From Streptomyces marincola (lineage in GTDB: Bacteria > Actinomycetota > Actinomycetes > Streptomycetales > Streptomycetaceae), in NCBI RefSeq assembly GCF_020410765.1, contig NZ_CP084541.1:6192001-6256000 (forward strand): DNA of 64,000 nt. Direction: 5' to 3'. This document shows positions 37,290 through 45,933 of the stretch, in pieces; the first letter of the stretch is position 1; every line of letters begins with the position of its first letter. The notes below the pieces were generated by a model. The model searched no databases. It worked only from the letters and a program-made list of their open reading frames with translations, and was not told the DNA's origin. The position numbers were made by a program, and so were the translations under genes.

Positions 37290-37970
37290 ATGCACACCGC
37301 ACATCCCACCGCCCTGCCCGCCGCGGCAGGCCCCACCCACGTGGAGATCGAGCCCGGCGTCCTGTACTTCGGCACGCCGGTGGTGCTCCTGTCCACGGAG
37401 AACGAGGACGGCTCGTTCAACCTGGCTCCCGTGTCCTCCGCATGGGCCCTCGCGCGGACGGTCGTCATCGGGCTCGGCCGCGACGGGCAGACCGCGCACA
37501 ACCTCGGGAGCCGGCCCGAGCTGGTGATCAGCCTGCCGTCCCCCGCCCAGTGGCCTGCCGTGGAGCGGCTGGCGGCGCTGACCGGGCGGTACCCGGTGCC
37601 CGCGACCAAACCGGAGGGCTGCCGCTACGAGCCGGACAAGTTCGCCGCGGCCGGCCTGACCGGTGAGCCCTCCCACCTGGTCGGGCCGCCCCGCGTCGCC
37701 GCGTGCCCGATCCAGCTGGAGGCCCGTGCCGAGCGGGTGCGTCCGGACGGCTCCGGCGGCTTCCTCGTCGTCGAGGCCGTCGTGCGCAAGGTGCACGCCG
37801 ACGCCCGCATCGTCGTGCCCGGCACCGACCACATCGACCCCGCCGCCTGGAGCCCCCTCGTCTACAACTTCCGCCACTACTTCGGGCTCGGCCCCGAGCT
37901 CGGCCACTCCTACCGCACCCGCACGCCCCGCGGCGCCGGGGCGCCTGCCGCGCGGCCCGCCGGCGGGTGA
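37290..37970 (+). CDS. Flavin reductase-like FMN-binding split-barrel protein
   Basis: 226 residues. The pattern 'TPVVLLSTENEDGSFNLAPVSSAWALARTVVIGLGRDGQTAHNLGSRPELVISLPS' is characteristic of flavoreductase-like split barrels that bind FMN through the PVSSA segment. It may act as a flavin reductase or as an oxidoreductase itself. The divergent ArsR-type regulator suggests inducible expression. The start ATG lies 10 nt after an A/C-rich patch with 'CCTAGG', no strong ribosome-binding site. Confidence 0.85.
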   Translation: MHTAHPTALPAAAGPTHVEIEPGVLYFGTPVVLLSTENEDGSFNLAPVSSAWALARTVVIGLGRDGQTAHNLGSRPELVISLPSPAQWPAVERLAALTGRYPVPATKPEGCRYEPDKFAAAGLTGEPSHLVGPPRVAACPIQLEARAERVRPDGSGGFLVVEAVVRKVHADARIVVPGTDHIDPAAWSPLVYNFRHYFGLGPELGHSYRTRTPRGAGAPAARPAGG

Positions 37971-37997
37971 GGCGCGCGCCGCGCGTTCCGCCCGCCC

Positions 37998-38522
37998 CTA
38001 CCAGGCCGCCGCCCGCAGCACGTCGCGGGCGATGTCCGTGACGGAGCGGCCGTCGGTCGGGACGCGGACGGTTCCCGGGGGAGCCTGCTCGCTCAGCTCG
38101 CGGGCCATGCGCAGGCTCCGCTCGATGTGGGCGTCGAGCCGGGACCCGATCTCCCGCCGGGCGAGCCGCTGCCGCACGGTCGTCTCCTCGGCGGTGAGCA
38201 GGACGCGGGTGGCCCTGGTCCCGCCGCCTCCCATGGCCCGCCTGACCATCGGTTCGTCGAGGATGCTCACCGTGTTCGTATAGATGAGGCGGCGCTGGCC
38301 GAGCGCGGCGTAGTTGGCCCAGATCGCGGCGGTGTTGCGCTCGGTGATCAGGGCGCGGTGCGGGTCGCCTTCGGGCGCGGGGTGGATCTGGTCCATGAAG
38401 TCGCCCTCGATCAGGCAGTGGGCGGTCCCCCTGTCCTGCAACAGCGCGGACGTCTCCCAGCCGACCGTCGTCTTGCCGACGCCCGCCCCACCGCCGATCA
38501 GCAGCAACTCGTAGGAAGTCAT
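37998..38522 (-). CDS. P-loop kinase-like protein
   Basis: 174 residues. Walker A GGGAGVGKTT at residues ~10-19, 'CLIEGDFMDQIHP' (acidic substrate-site residues) and 'LLTAEETTVRQRLARREIGSRLD' (lid-like Arg cluster) match small adenylylsulfate/shikimate-kinase-like P-loop kinases. Substrate unknown. Convergent with the flavin reductase-like gene. Confidence 0.82.
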   Translation of the reverse strand: MTSYELLLIGGGAGVGKTTVGWETSALLQDRGTAHCLIEGDFMDQIHPAPEGDPHRALITERNTAAIWANYAALGQRRLIYTNTVSILDEPMVRRAMGGGGTRATRVLLTAEETTVRQRLARREIGSRLDAHIERSLRMARELSEQAPPGTVRVPTDGRSVTDIARDVLRAAAW

Positions 38523-38613
38523 GGCCGGCCAGCCTGGCAGAGCGGGGGCGGGCGGGACAGCGGTTTTCCCGTGGCGGGCGCGGGCCGCCGCACCCGCGCG
38601 GCCCGCGCGGCGC

Positions 38614-39282
38614 TCAGGGCGCGTCGCCGTCCGGCCGGGTTCCGGGCGCGTCGCCGTCCGCCGCGGCGGACGGCAGCGCGAGCAGGCGCGTCAGGTCGGC
38701 GAGCCAGGCCCCGTCCGCGGTGGCGTGCACCGTGGTGATGCCGAGCGCGGCGGCCGGGGGCAGGTTCTCGGGCCGGTCGTCGACGAACACGCACGCCTCG
38801 CCCGGCAGCCCCATGCGCTCCAGCGTCAGGCGGTAGATGCGCGGGTCCGGCTTCGCCACGAACTCGCGCTCCGAGATCACCGCGACGTCGAACAGGTCCC
38901 ACACGCCGACGTGCGCGTACGGGTCGTAGGGGGCCAGGCCGAAGGAGTTGGACAGCATGGCCACCGTCATCCCGGCCTCGCGCGCCGCGCGGGCCAGCGC
39001 GATCACCTCGGCGGCAGGCCGCACCCGCGCCCACGCCCTGCCCATGAGGTTCTCGCCGTCCGGCAGGCCGAGCGCCCGCGCGGTCAGCCGGTTCCAGTCG
39101 GCCTGGGACAGCCGCCCGGCCTCCAGGTCCAGGTAGGACCGGCGGCCGGCCGGATCGGTCTCCAGGGCGTGCCGCCACGCGTCGGCCTCCAGCTTCTCGC
39201 CCAGGCACCAGTCCCGGATCGACTCCCTGATGCCCGTCGCCAGCACCCCGGCGAAGTCGAGGATCAGCCCGCGGTATGCCAC
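38614..39282 (-). CDS. HAD-superfamily hydrolase
   Basis: 222 residues from GTG with GGGAGG 7 nt upstream; the open frame extends further upstream but without conserved sequence. HAD motif I is 'LILDFAGVL' (nucleophile Asp), motif II 'AMLSNSF', motif III Lys in 'EFVAKPDPRIYRL', motif IV 'CVFVDDRPENL'. The second Asp of motif I is replaced by Ala, as in YihX/epoxide-hydrolase-N-terminal-like relatives that often have Gly there, so phosphatase efficiency is uncertain. A 'GDAPGTRPDGDAP' tail is low complexity. Confidence 0.88.
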   Translation of the reverse strand: MAYRGLILDFAGVLATGIRESIRDWCLGEKLEADAWRHALETDPAGRRSYLDLEAGRLSQADWNRLTARALGLPDGENLMGRAWARVRPAAEVIALARAAREAGMTVAMLSNSFGLAPYDPYAHVGVWDLFDVAVISEREFVAKPDPRIYRLTLERMGLPGEACVFVDDRPENLPPAAALGITTVHATADGAWLADLTRLLALPSAAADGDAPGTRPDGDAP

Positions 39283-39356
39283 CGTCCGCCTCCCGCACGG
39301 TTCCGTCCGCCCGGACCCGCGCCGGACGCGCGGGAGCAGACTGCCCGCGGCGCGGC

Positions 39357-39390
39357 GCCGGCACACCGCGCGCGGGCCCGGTGTGCCGGC
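39357..39390 (-). terminator. Terminator hairpin of the rhamnose transporter operon
   Basis: Perfect 12-bp stem GCCGGCACACCG/CGGTGTGCCGGC with a 10-nt loop, 28 nt downstream of the rhaS stop and upstream of the HAD gene. Confidence 0.8.
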
Positions 39391-39417
39391 CGGCGGGGCC
39401 GGGAGCGGGCCGGCGGG

Positions 39418-40518
39418 TCAGAACGAGTAGTCGTCGATGTTCTCCTCGGTGAAGACGGTCGGCGGGCCGAGGACGACCGTGCCGTCCGCCTCGATGGTGA
39501 ACTCGCCGAGATCTCCGGCCGTGAACGTCTCGCCCTCCGCCCCGGTGATCCGCCCCGAGGCCAGGGCCGCGCCCGCCCAGGCGGCGAGGTGGCCCAGGTC
39601 GGCCGGGTTCCACAGGGCGAACGCCTCCACGGTGCCGTCCGCCACGAACTCCCGCATCTGGTTCGGCGTGCCGAGCCCCGTGAGCGCCACCTCACCGCGG
39701 TACTCCGTGCCCGACAGGTACCGGGCCGCCGCGGCCAGGCCGACCGTGGTGGGCGAGACGATCCCCGCGAGGTCCGGGTAGGAGCGCAGCAGGCCCTGGG
39801 TCTCCTGGAAGGACTTCTCGTCCTCGTCGTTGCCGTAGGCGACCGTCACCAGCTCGATCCCCGCGTGCTCCGGCTTCTCCAGTTCCTCCTCCATCAGCGC
39901 GATCCACGCGTTCTGGTTGGTGGCGTTGGGGGTGGCGGAGAGCACCGCGATCTGCCCCTCGCCCCCGATCTGCTCGGAGATCAGTTCGACTTGGGTGCGC
40001 GCGATGCCCTCGGCCGTCGCCTGGTTGACGAACAGGTCGCGGCACCCCGGGTCGCTGTCCGAGTCGAACGTCACCACGCGTGCGCCCGCCGAACGCGCGC
40101 CCTCCAGCGCACCGCACACGGCGCCCGGGTCGTTGGCGGCGATCGCGATGACGTCCGTCTGCTGCTGCGAGAGCGTGTTGATGTAGCTGACCTGCGAGGA
40201 CGCGCTCGCCTCCGAGGGACCGGTCTCCTTGTACTCGCCGCCGAACTCCTCGACGGCCGCCCGGCCGCCCTCGTTGGCGACCGTGAAATAGGGGTTGTTG
40301 ACCTGCTTGGGCAGGAAGGCCACGGACAGGCCCTCCTCGATGGGGGCCGAAGGATCGGCGCTCGCCGCCGGATCGGCGGCGCCGGCCTCGTCGTCCTCCT
40401 CGCCGCGCGTCGTCCCCGAGCAGGCGGTGGCGAGCAGGGCCGCGCACGCGGCCAGGGCCGTGCCGACGCGCACGCCGGTGCGCGGGCCGACGCGCGGGCG
40501 ACCAGGGGTCACGGGCAT
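39418..40518 (-). CDS. rhaS: Rhamnose-type ABC transporter substrate-binding lipoprotein
   Basis: 366 residues. An N-terminal lipoprotein signal ends in the lipobox LATAC (Cys at about residue 33). The mature part is a periplasmic-binding-protein type I (ribose/AI-2-like) domain with 'SVAFLPKQVNNPYF', 'VVTFDSDSDPGCRDLFVNQAT' and 'PTTVGLAAAARYLSGTEYRGEVALTGLGTPNQMREFV', which agrees best with RhaS of the RhaSTPQ rhamnose importer; AI-2-like or another deoxysugar ligand is possible. Last gene of the operon rhaT-rhaP-rhaQ-rhaS and overlapping the rhaQ stop by 1 nt. Confidence 0.88.
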   Translation of the reverse strand: MPVTPGRPRVGPRTGVRVGTALAACAALLATACSGTTRGEEDDEAGAADPAASADPSAPIEEGLSVAFLPKQVNNPYFTVANEGGRAAVEEFGGEYKETGPSEASASSQVSYINTLSQQQTDVIAIAANDPGAVCGALEGARSAGARVVTFDSDSDPGCRDLFVNQATAEGIARTQVELISEQIGGEGQIAVLSATPNATNQNAWIALMEEELEKPEHAGIELVTVAYGNDEDEKSFQETQGLLRSYPDLAGIVSPTTVGLAAAARYLSGTEYRGEVALTGLGTPNQMREFVADGTVEAFALWNPADLGHLAAWAGAALASGRITGAEGETFTAGDLGEFTIEADGTVVLGPPTVFTEENIDDYSF

Positions 40519-41627
40519 CAGGGGTTCCTTTCGCCGGACGGCGGAGCGGGGGACGGGCGGCGGCCGGGCGCGGGTGCGCCCGGCGCGCCGGGGCCTGACG
40601 GGGGCCGCGCGCGCGTGCGCCGGGCGCGAAGGCGCGCCACGGCGTTCGGCGCGACGACCGAGACGATCAGCAGCGATCCGGTGACGATGTCCAACGTGTC
40701 CGACGGCACGTCGGCCAGTTGCAGCGCGTTGCGCAGGGCGCCGAGCAGGAGCACGCCGGCGCACACGCCGAGCAGCGTGCCCCGGCCGCCGAAGATCGAC
40801 ACGCCGCCGAGCAGGACGGCGGCGACGACCGCGAGTTCGAGCCCCTCGCCGTTGTCGGCCCGCGCGCTGGCGTACCGCAGCGTCCAGTACACGCCGGCCA
40901 GTCCTGACACCGCGCCGCAGGCCACGAACAGCCAGAACTTGTGGCGGCGCACGGCGACGCCGGAGAAACGCGCGGCCTCGGCGTTGCTGCCCAGCGCGAA
41001 CAGCTCCCGGCCGAACGGCGTCGCGTGCAGCACCACGCCGAAACCGGCCGCGAGCAGCGCCGTCGCCACCATCGCCCACGGCAGCGCGCCGCCTGGCACC
41101 GTCGAGATGGCGGCGTCGGTCCAGTCGCCGGGGAAGTCCGCGACCGCCCGGTCGCCGAGCACCACGAACGCCAGCCCGCGGTAGGCCGCGAGGGTGCCGA
41201 TCGTGACGGCGAGCGAGGGCAGCCCGAACCCGGTCACGAACAGGCCGTTGACCGCGCCGAGCACCGCGCCCAGGGCGACCGCCGCCGGCACGATCAGTTC
41301 GAGGGGCCAGCCGGACAGCCACAGCTGCCCCATCACGGCACTGCACAGGCCCAGGGTGCTCGCCACCGAGAGGTCGATCTCGCCGGTGACGACGATCAGC
41401 GTCACCGGCAGCGCGACCAGGCCGATCGCGACCGCGTCGAGCAGCAGGAACTCCGCGTTGCGGCCCGTGGCGAAGCCGTCGACGAGCAGGGCGGCGCCCA
41501 CGACCACCGCGACCAGGGCGAGCACCACGGCCGTGTCCCAGCGGCGCAGCAGCGCGCCGGCCCTCCCGCCCCCGGCCCCCGCGGCGCGCGGGTCCCGCGG
41601 TCGCGCCCGGAGCGTGTCATGCGCCAT
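40518..41627 (-). CDS. rhaQ: Rhamnose-type ABC transporter permease
   Basis: 369 residues with about ten hydrophobic segments of the BPD_transp_2 (ribose/rhamnose) family; the family loop 'LPVTLIVVTGEIDLSVASTLGL' and the ATPase-contact 'HATPFGRELFALGSNAEAARFSGV' are present. The C terminus is a Pro/Arg-rich tail of ~35 residues. It overlaps rhaP by 11 nt and rhaS by 1 nt, and pairs with RhaP to form the channel. Confidence 0.88.
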   Translation of the reverse strand: MAHDTLRARPRDPRAAGAGGGRAGALLRRWDTAVVLALVAVVVGAALLVDGFATGRNAEFLLLDAVAIGLVALPVTLIVVTGEIDLSVASTLGLCSAVMGQLWLSGWPLELIVPAAVALGAVLGAVNGLFVTGFGLPSLAVTIGTLAAYRGLAFVVLGDRAVADFPGDWTDAAISTVPGGALPWAMVATALLAAGFGVVLHATPFGRELFALGSNAEAARFSGVAVRRHKFWLFVACGAVSGLAGVYWTLRYASARADNGEGLELAVVAAVLLGGVSIFGGRGTLLGVCAGVLLLGALRNALQLADVPSDTLDIVTGSLLIVSVVAPNAVARLRARRTRARPPSGPGAPGAPAPGRRPSPAPPSGERNP

Positions 41628-42702
41628 GGTTCCCCGCCTTCCTCCCGGTGCCGCGGCCCCCGGCCCCCGCGGTGCTGTCCGCCCGCTCGGGCGGCGGTCC
41701 CGCGCGGCCCCGCGCCCGCGCCGCGCCCGCGGCGGTCCGCGCCGCGAGCAGCCGGTCGAGACCGATCGCGGCCAGGATCAGGGCGCCCACGACGGCCTGC
41801 TGCCAGAACGGGTCGACCCGCAGCACCGCGAGCGAGCTGCCGATGGTGGTCAGCAGCAGCGCGCCAAGCGCCGCGCCCCAGGCGGTGCCGCTGCCGCCGA
41901 AGATCGCCACGCCGCCGACCACCACGGCGGCCACGACCTGGAGTTCGAGGCCGGTGCCCGCGGTGGCGTCCACCGTTCCGTACCTGGCCGCGTACAGCAC
42001 CCCGGCCAGGCCGGCCAGCGAACCGCTCACGAGGAACGCGGTGAACACCCTGCGGCCCACCGGGATTCCGCTGAGCCGTGCGGCGGCCGGCTCGGAGCCG
42101 ATCGCGTACAGCTCCCGGCCGCTGCGGTAGGACGACAGCCAGGTCGCCACCACGAGCAGCACGGCGGCGGCGAGCAGGGCGAGGACCGGCACGCCGAGCA
42201 GGGTCGCGGTGCCCAGGTCGAGGAACGCCCCCGGCATGTCGGCCGCGTTGATCTGGTCGCCCGAGGCCCAGGAGTGGCCGACGCCGCGCAGCACGTAGAG
42301 CGTGCCGAGGGTGATGACGAGCGCCGGGACCCGCGCGAGGGCCACCAGGGCGCCGTTGAGCAGGCCGCACAGCGCGCCGATCCCGACGCCGGCCAGCACC
42401 GCGAGCGGGATCGGCGTGCCGGGCGCGGAGGCGAACAGCGTGCCGGTCGCGAACGCGGCGAGGCCGAGCACGGACCCCGCGGACAGGTCGATGTTGCGGG
42501 TGAGGACCACGACCGTCTGGCCCACCGCGAGGACGATCAGGATCGACGCGCTCAGCAGCACGTCGCGCACGCTCTGCGCGGACAGGAAACGGGAGTTGTC
42601 GGCCGCCGTCACCGCGACCAGCAGGACGAGCGCGAGCAGCACGCCCAGTTCGCGCACGGCCCACGCCCGGCGCGTCCCGGCGCCGGCGGCTGCCGCGCTC
42701 AC
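41617..42702 (-). CDS. rhaP: Rhamnose-type ABC transporter permease
   Basis: 361 residues from GTG at 42702, which overlaps the rhaT stop by 4 nt; a longer open frame runs into the ATPase gene and is not credible. The BPD_transp_2 hallmarks are 'VGQTVVVLTRNIDLSAGSVLGLAAF' and 'SYRSGRELYAIGSEPAAARLSGI'. It is a paralogue of the adjacent rhaQ, so the two make a heterodimeric channel. Confidence 0.88.
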   Translation of the reverse strand: MSAAAAGAGTRRAWAVRELGVLLALVLLVAVTAADNSRFLSAQSVRDVLLSASILIVLAVGQTVVVLTRNIDLSAGSVLGLAAFATGTLFASAPGTPIPLAVLAGVGIGALCGLLNGALVALARVPALVITLGTLYVLRGVGHSWASGDQINAADMPGAFLDLGTATLLGVPVLALLAAAVLLVVATWLSSYRSGRELYAIGSEPAAARLSGIPVGRRVFTAFLVSGSLAGLAGVLYAARYGTVDATAGTGLELQVVAAVVVGGVAIFGGSGTAWGAALGALLLTTIGSSLAVLRVDPFWQQAVVGALILAAIGLDRLLAARTAAGAARARGRAGPPPERADSTAGAGGRGTGRKAGNHGA

Positions 42703-44222
42703 GCGCCCGCCGCCCGCCGGCCGGTGGCGGCGAACATGACCGACTCCTCGGTGGCCCGCCGCCCCGGCAGCTCCGCGGTGATCCGCCCCTCGCGCATGAC
42801 CAGCACGCGGTCGGCCATGCCCAGCACCTCGGGCAGTTCCGAGGACACCATGAGCACGGCCATGCCCTCGGCGGCGAGCCGGGACATGATCCGGTGCACC
42901 TCGGCCTTGGTGCCGACGTCGATGCCGCGGGTGGGCTCGTCGAGGATGAGGACGCGCGGCGCGGTCGCCAGCCACTTCGCGAGCACCAGCTTCTGCTGGT
43001 TGCCGCCGGAGAGGGTGCCTACGGGGTCGCCGAGTCCGCCGTACCGCACGCGCAGCCGCTCCGCCCACGCGGCGGCGGCCCGCCGTTCGCCGCGTCCTGT
43101 CAGCAGGCCGCGTCCGGCCAGCGGGCGCAGCCGGGTGAGCGTGGCGTTGCGCTCCACCGACATCTCCATCACCAGGCCCTGCTGGCGCCGGTCCTCGGGC
43201 ACCAGGGCGACGCCGCGGGCCATGGCCGCCGCGGGGGAGCCGGGCGGCAGGGGCGTTCCGCCGACCCGTACCTCGCCGCGGTCGTAGCGGTCCACGCCGA
43301 AGACGGCGCGCACCACCTCGCTGCGGCCCGCCCCGACGAGTCCCGCGAGCGCGACGATCTCCCCGGCCCTGACGGCCAGGTCGATGTCCCGGAACGCCCC
43401 CGCCCTGGTGAGCCCGGCCACGTCGAGCACGACGTCGCCCGGCGTCACGTCCTCCTTGGGGAAGAGCGCGGAGACCTCACGGCCCACCATGCCGCGCACG
43501 ATGTCGTCGACGGTGACGTCGGCGACGCGCTCGGTGGCCACCCGGGCGCCGTCGCGCAGCACGGTGATGTCGTCGCACAGGGCGAAGATCTCGTCGAAGC
43601 GGTGGGAGATGAACAGGACGGCGGCGCCCTGCCGGGTCAGCTCCCCGACGACGGAGAAGAGGCGCCGCGCCTCGACGCCGGACAGCGCGGCGGTCGGCTC
43701 GTCCATGACGAACACCCGCGCGCGCAGGGACAGGGCCTTGGCGATCTCGACGAGTTGCTGGTCGGCGATGGACAGGCCGCGGGCCTGGCGGCCGGGGTCG
43801 ACGGCGAAGCCGAGCCGGGCGGACAGGCCGTCGGCCGCCTCGCGCATCGCGCGGCGGTCGATGCGGCCGAGGCGGCCGGTGGGCTGCCGGCCCATGAAGA
43901 TGTTCTCGGCCACCGACAGGTCGGGGAACAGGGTGGGTTCCTGATGGATGACGGCGATCCCGGCCGCCTGGGCGGCGGCCGGGCCGTCGAGGACGACGGG
44001 GCGGCCGTCGAGGTCGATGCCGCCGCTGTCGGGCCGGTGGACGCCGGCGAGCATCTTGACGATGGTCGACTTGCCGGCGCCGTTCTCGCCCGCCAGGGCG
44101 TGCACGCGCCCGGCGTGCAGGGCGAGGGAGACGCCCTTGACGGCGGCCACGGGGCCGAAGGACTTGGTGACCTCACGGAGTCGGAGCAGCGGTGATAAGG
44201 CGGCGGGGCCGGTCAATGGCAC
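42699..44222 (-). CDS. rhaT: Rhamnose-type ABC transporter ATPase (two ABC domains)
   Basis: About 507 residues from GTG 44222, with GGGGAAGAGGA upstream; TTG at 44216 is nearly as good. A longer open frame to 44318 would include the operator at 44264-44275 and is rejected. Two tandem ABC domains: first with Walker A GENGAGKST, Walker B 'VFVMDEPTAAL'; second with the degenerate Walker A GLVGAGRSE and signature LSGGNQQKLVLAKWL. This is the standard ribose-class sugar ATPase (~500 residues). First gene of the operon. Confidence 0.87.
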   Translation of the reverse strand: MPLTGPAALSPLLRLREVTKSFGPVAAVKGVSLALHAGRVHALAGENGAGKSTIVKMLAGVHRPDSGGIDLDGRPVVLDGPAAAQAAGIAVIHQEPTLFPDLSVAENIFMGRQPTGRLGRIDRRAMREAADGLSARLGFAVDPGRQARGLSIADQQLVEIAKALSLRARVFVMDEPTAALSGVEARRLFSVVGELTRQGAAVLFISHRFDEIFALCDDITVLRDGARVATERVADVTVDDIVRGMVGREVSALFPKEDVTPGDVVLDVAGLTRAGAFRDIDLAVRAGEIVALAGLVGAGRSEVVRAVFGVDRYDRGEVRVGGTPLPPGSPAAAMARGVALVPEDRRQQGLVMEMSVERNATLTRLRPLAGRGLLTGRGERRAAAAWAERLRVRYGGLGDPVGTLSGGNQQKLVLAKWLATAPRVLILDEPTRGIDVGTKAEVHRIMSRLAAEGMAVLMVSSELPEVLGMADRVLVMREGRITAELPGRRATEESVMFAATGRRAAGA

Positions 44223-44263
44223 TCCTCTTCCCCATGTCTTCCACGGGCGTGCGGGACCGTTCA

Positions 44264-44275
44264 TGAAACGATTCA
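44264..44275. promoter_or_regulatory. LacI-family operator candidate TGAAACGATTCA
   Basis: A near-perfect palindrome with the central CG typical of LacI-family operators (TGAAACGNTTCA type), 42 nt upstream of the rhaT start codon. It probably binds a rhamnose-responsive LacI repressor that is not in the immediate neighbourhood. Confidence 0.65.
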
Positions 44276-44345
44276 AAACCGTGCCGAGGAACATAGGGGC
44301 GAACTGAGGAAGCGTCAAGGGGGTGCGACGGCCCCGCCGTTTCGG

Positions 44346-45707
44346 CTACTTCTCGCCGAGGCCCAGGTCGGGAATGAGGACCGGGAGGCCCGTTTCCAGT
44401 GAGCGGTTGCCCGCGATCCCGACGGACACCGCCCGCAGCCCGTCCGTCACGTCCGCGGCCCGGCCCAGCGGGTCCGGCGGCACCCGGTGGAACAGCGCCC
44501 GGTACAACTGCGCGTCACCGCCCCCGTGCCCGCCCTCGGCCGGCGGGATCGGGATCTCGCGGGCGGCCTCCCAGTGGCGCTGGAGCACCAGCCGCTCGCC
44601 GTCGGCCCTGGCGTCGCCCGCCGCGCCCTCCGTCCGCCCGGTGACGCTCGGGTCGACGGCCGCGGGGCGGTCCGCCTCCGTGAGCACGGCGGCCCGCTCC
44701 ACCACCTCAAGCTCCGCGCGCCCCTCGGTGCCGTTGACCGCGACGCGGTACCCCTCCCACGGGCTGTGGGCGTTGAGCGCGTAGGTCAGCGTCGGGCCGC
44801 CCGCGTAGTCGACGACGAGCGAGAGGTTGTCCTCGATGGTGATGCCGGGGCCGAAGACGTCGCGGTCGCGCAGGTACCCGTCGTGGTGCTCGGCCTCCAG
44901 GTAGAGGCGGCGCAACGCCTCGTCGGTGCGCAGATCGAGCAGGAACGGGTCGCCGCCGCCGTGATCGGTGGTGCCGCGCTCCGGCCGGGGGCCGAGGCCC
45001 CGGCGGGCGGCGGCCTCGGCCCCGTAGAAGCGCAGGCCCCCGGAGGCGAACACCCGGTGCGGGGTGTCGTCGATCCACCAGTTGACGAGGTCGAAGTGGT
45101 GCGACGCCTTGTGGACGAGCAGGCCGCCCGAGTTCTGCTTCTCCCGGTGCCAGCGGCGGAAGTAGTCGGCGCCGTGCTGGGTGTCGAGCACCCACTCGAA
45201 CTGGACGCCCGTGACCTCGCCGACGGCTCCGGAGGCGATCAGCTCCCGCAGCGCGCTGTTCCTCGGGGAGTACCGGTAGTTGAACGTGACGACCAGGTCG
45301 CGCCCCGTCTCCCGCAGGGCCTCGGTGATGCGGCGGGTGCCCTCGGCGTCGGTGGTGAGGGGCTTCTCCGTGATCACGTCGGCGCCGGCGCGCAGGGCCC
45401 GCGCGATGACGTCGGCGTGGGTGTGGTCGGGTGCGGTCACCACGACGCGGTCGACCCGCTGCTCGGTGATCATCCGCTCCACGTCGTCCGCGCCGTACCG
45501 GGCCGGTCCCGCCGCCCCGGTGCCGAGGTCGCGGATGAGGTCCTCGTAGTAGTCGAGCCGCGCCGGGTTCGGGTCGAGGAGCGCGACGAGTTCCGCGACG
45601 TCCCGGTGGTCACGGCACAGGGCGCGCACGTAGTCACGGCCACGGCTCCCGGTGCCGATGAGCGCGTAACGGCGGTGGGCGCCGTCCGTCGGTGTCGGCT
45701 TGGCCAA
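44346..45707 (-). CDS. Gfo/Idh/MocA-family oxidoreductase
   Basis: 453 residues from a TTG codon at 45707, chosen because AAAGGA lies 8 nt upstream and the conserved sequence starts just after ('YALIGTGSRGRDYVRAL'). Further upstream the frame stays open but is not conserved. The N-terminal Rossmann fold and the 'EKPLTTD' motif with its catalytic Lys are typical, as is 'HKASHHFDLVNWWI' with the active-site His. It is probably a NAD(P)-dependent sugar/inositol-type dehydrogenase; the rhamnose-type transporter operon begins 123 nt downstream, in the same orientation, which suggests a carbohydrate role. Confidence 0.88.
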   Translation of the reverse strand: MAKPTPTDGAHRRYALIGTGSRGRDYVRALCRDHRDVAELVALLDPNPARLDYYEDLIRDLGTGAAGPARYGADDVERMITEQRVDRVVVTAPDHTHADVIARALRAGADVITEKPLTTDAEGTRRITEALRETGRDLVVTFNYRYSPRNSALRELIASGAVGEVTGVQFEWVLDTQHGADYFRRWHREKQNSGGLLVHKASHHFDLVNWWIDDTPHRVFASGGLRFYGAEAAARRGLGPRPERGTTDHGGGDPFLLDLRTDEALRRLYLEAEHHDGYLRDRDVFGPGITIEDNLSLVVDYAGGPTLTYALNAHSPWEGYRVAVNGTEGRAELEVVERAAVLTEADRPAAVDPSVTGRTEGAAGDARADGERLVLQRHWEAAREIPIPPAEGGHGGGDAQLYRALFHRVPPDPLGRAADVTDGLRAVSVGIAGNRSLETGLPVLIPDLGLGEK

Positions 45708-45744
45708 CGCACTGTCCTTTCTGGGTGCTGCTCGGTGATGACTG

Positions 45745-45762
45745 GCATCCGCGGGAGGATGC
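45745..45762. repeat. Inverted repeat GCATCC-N6-GGATGC
   Basis: Perfect 6-bp arms with a 6-nt spacer, 38 nt upstream of the oxidoreductase start codon in the divergent region. Possible operator; no assigned regulator. Confidence 0.35.
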
Positions 45763-45898
45763 TGTCGCACTCTATGGAGGATCCCGTGCGCTGGTGAAGT
45801 ATCGTGCGTGCTTCTGTTTGTTCTTGAGCGGCCCCGCGTGCCCCGCCTGCCCCCGTGTGACTCTTTTCTCGGAATCACCGGACCCCGGGAAAAAGATT

Positions 45899-45926
45899 TT
45901 GCATGCTCTGCATTTTTTCATACCCT
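45899..45926 (+). promoter_or_regulatory. Promoter of the TetR gene (possible leaderless start)
   Basis: TTGCAT at 45899-45904 and TACCCT at 45921-45926 with a 16-nt spacer in an A/T-rich patch. The predicted transcription start falls at 45933-45934, on the first possible start codon of the TetR gene, so the mRNA may be leaderless. The TGCATGC/CTGCAT repeats inside the region could be the repressor's own operator. Confidence 0.5.
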
Positions 45927-45933
45927 GCAATGC

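Noticed and set aside
38614..39282. HAD protein as inactive because motif I lacks the second Asp
   Set aside because: Related HAD subfamilies have Gly or Ala there and some are still active, so loss of function cannot be concluded.
44223..44318. Longer N terminus for the rhamnose ATPase (start at 44318)
   Set aside because: The added 32 residues are not conserved in this family and overlap an operator-like palindrome; a GTG with a good ribosome-binding site lies at 44222.
45708..45878. Longer N terminus for the Gfo/Idh/MocA oxidoreductase
   Set aside because: The extra 57 residues are unlike the family, and the Rossmann fold begins just after the TTG at 45707, which has AAAGGA at a suitable distance.
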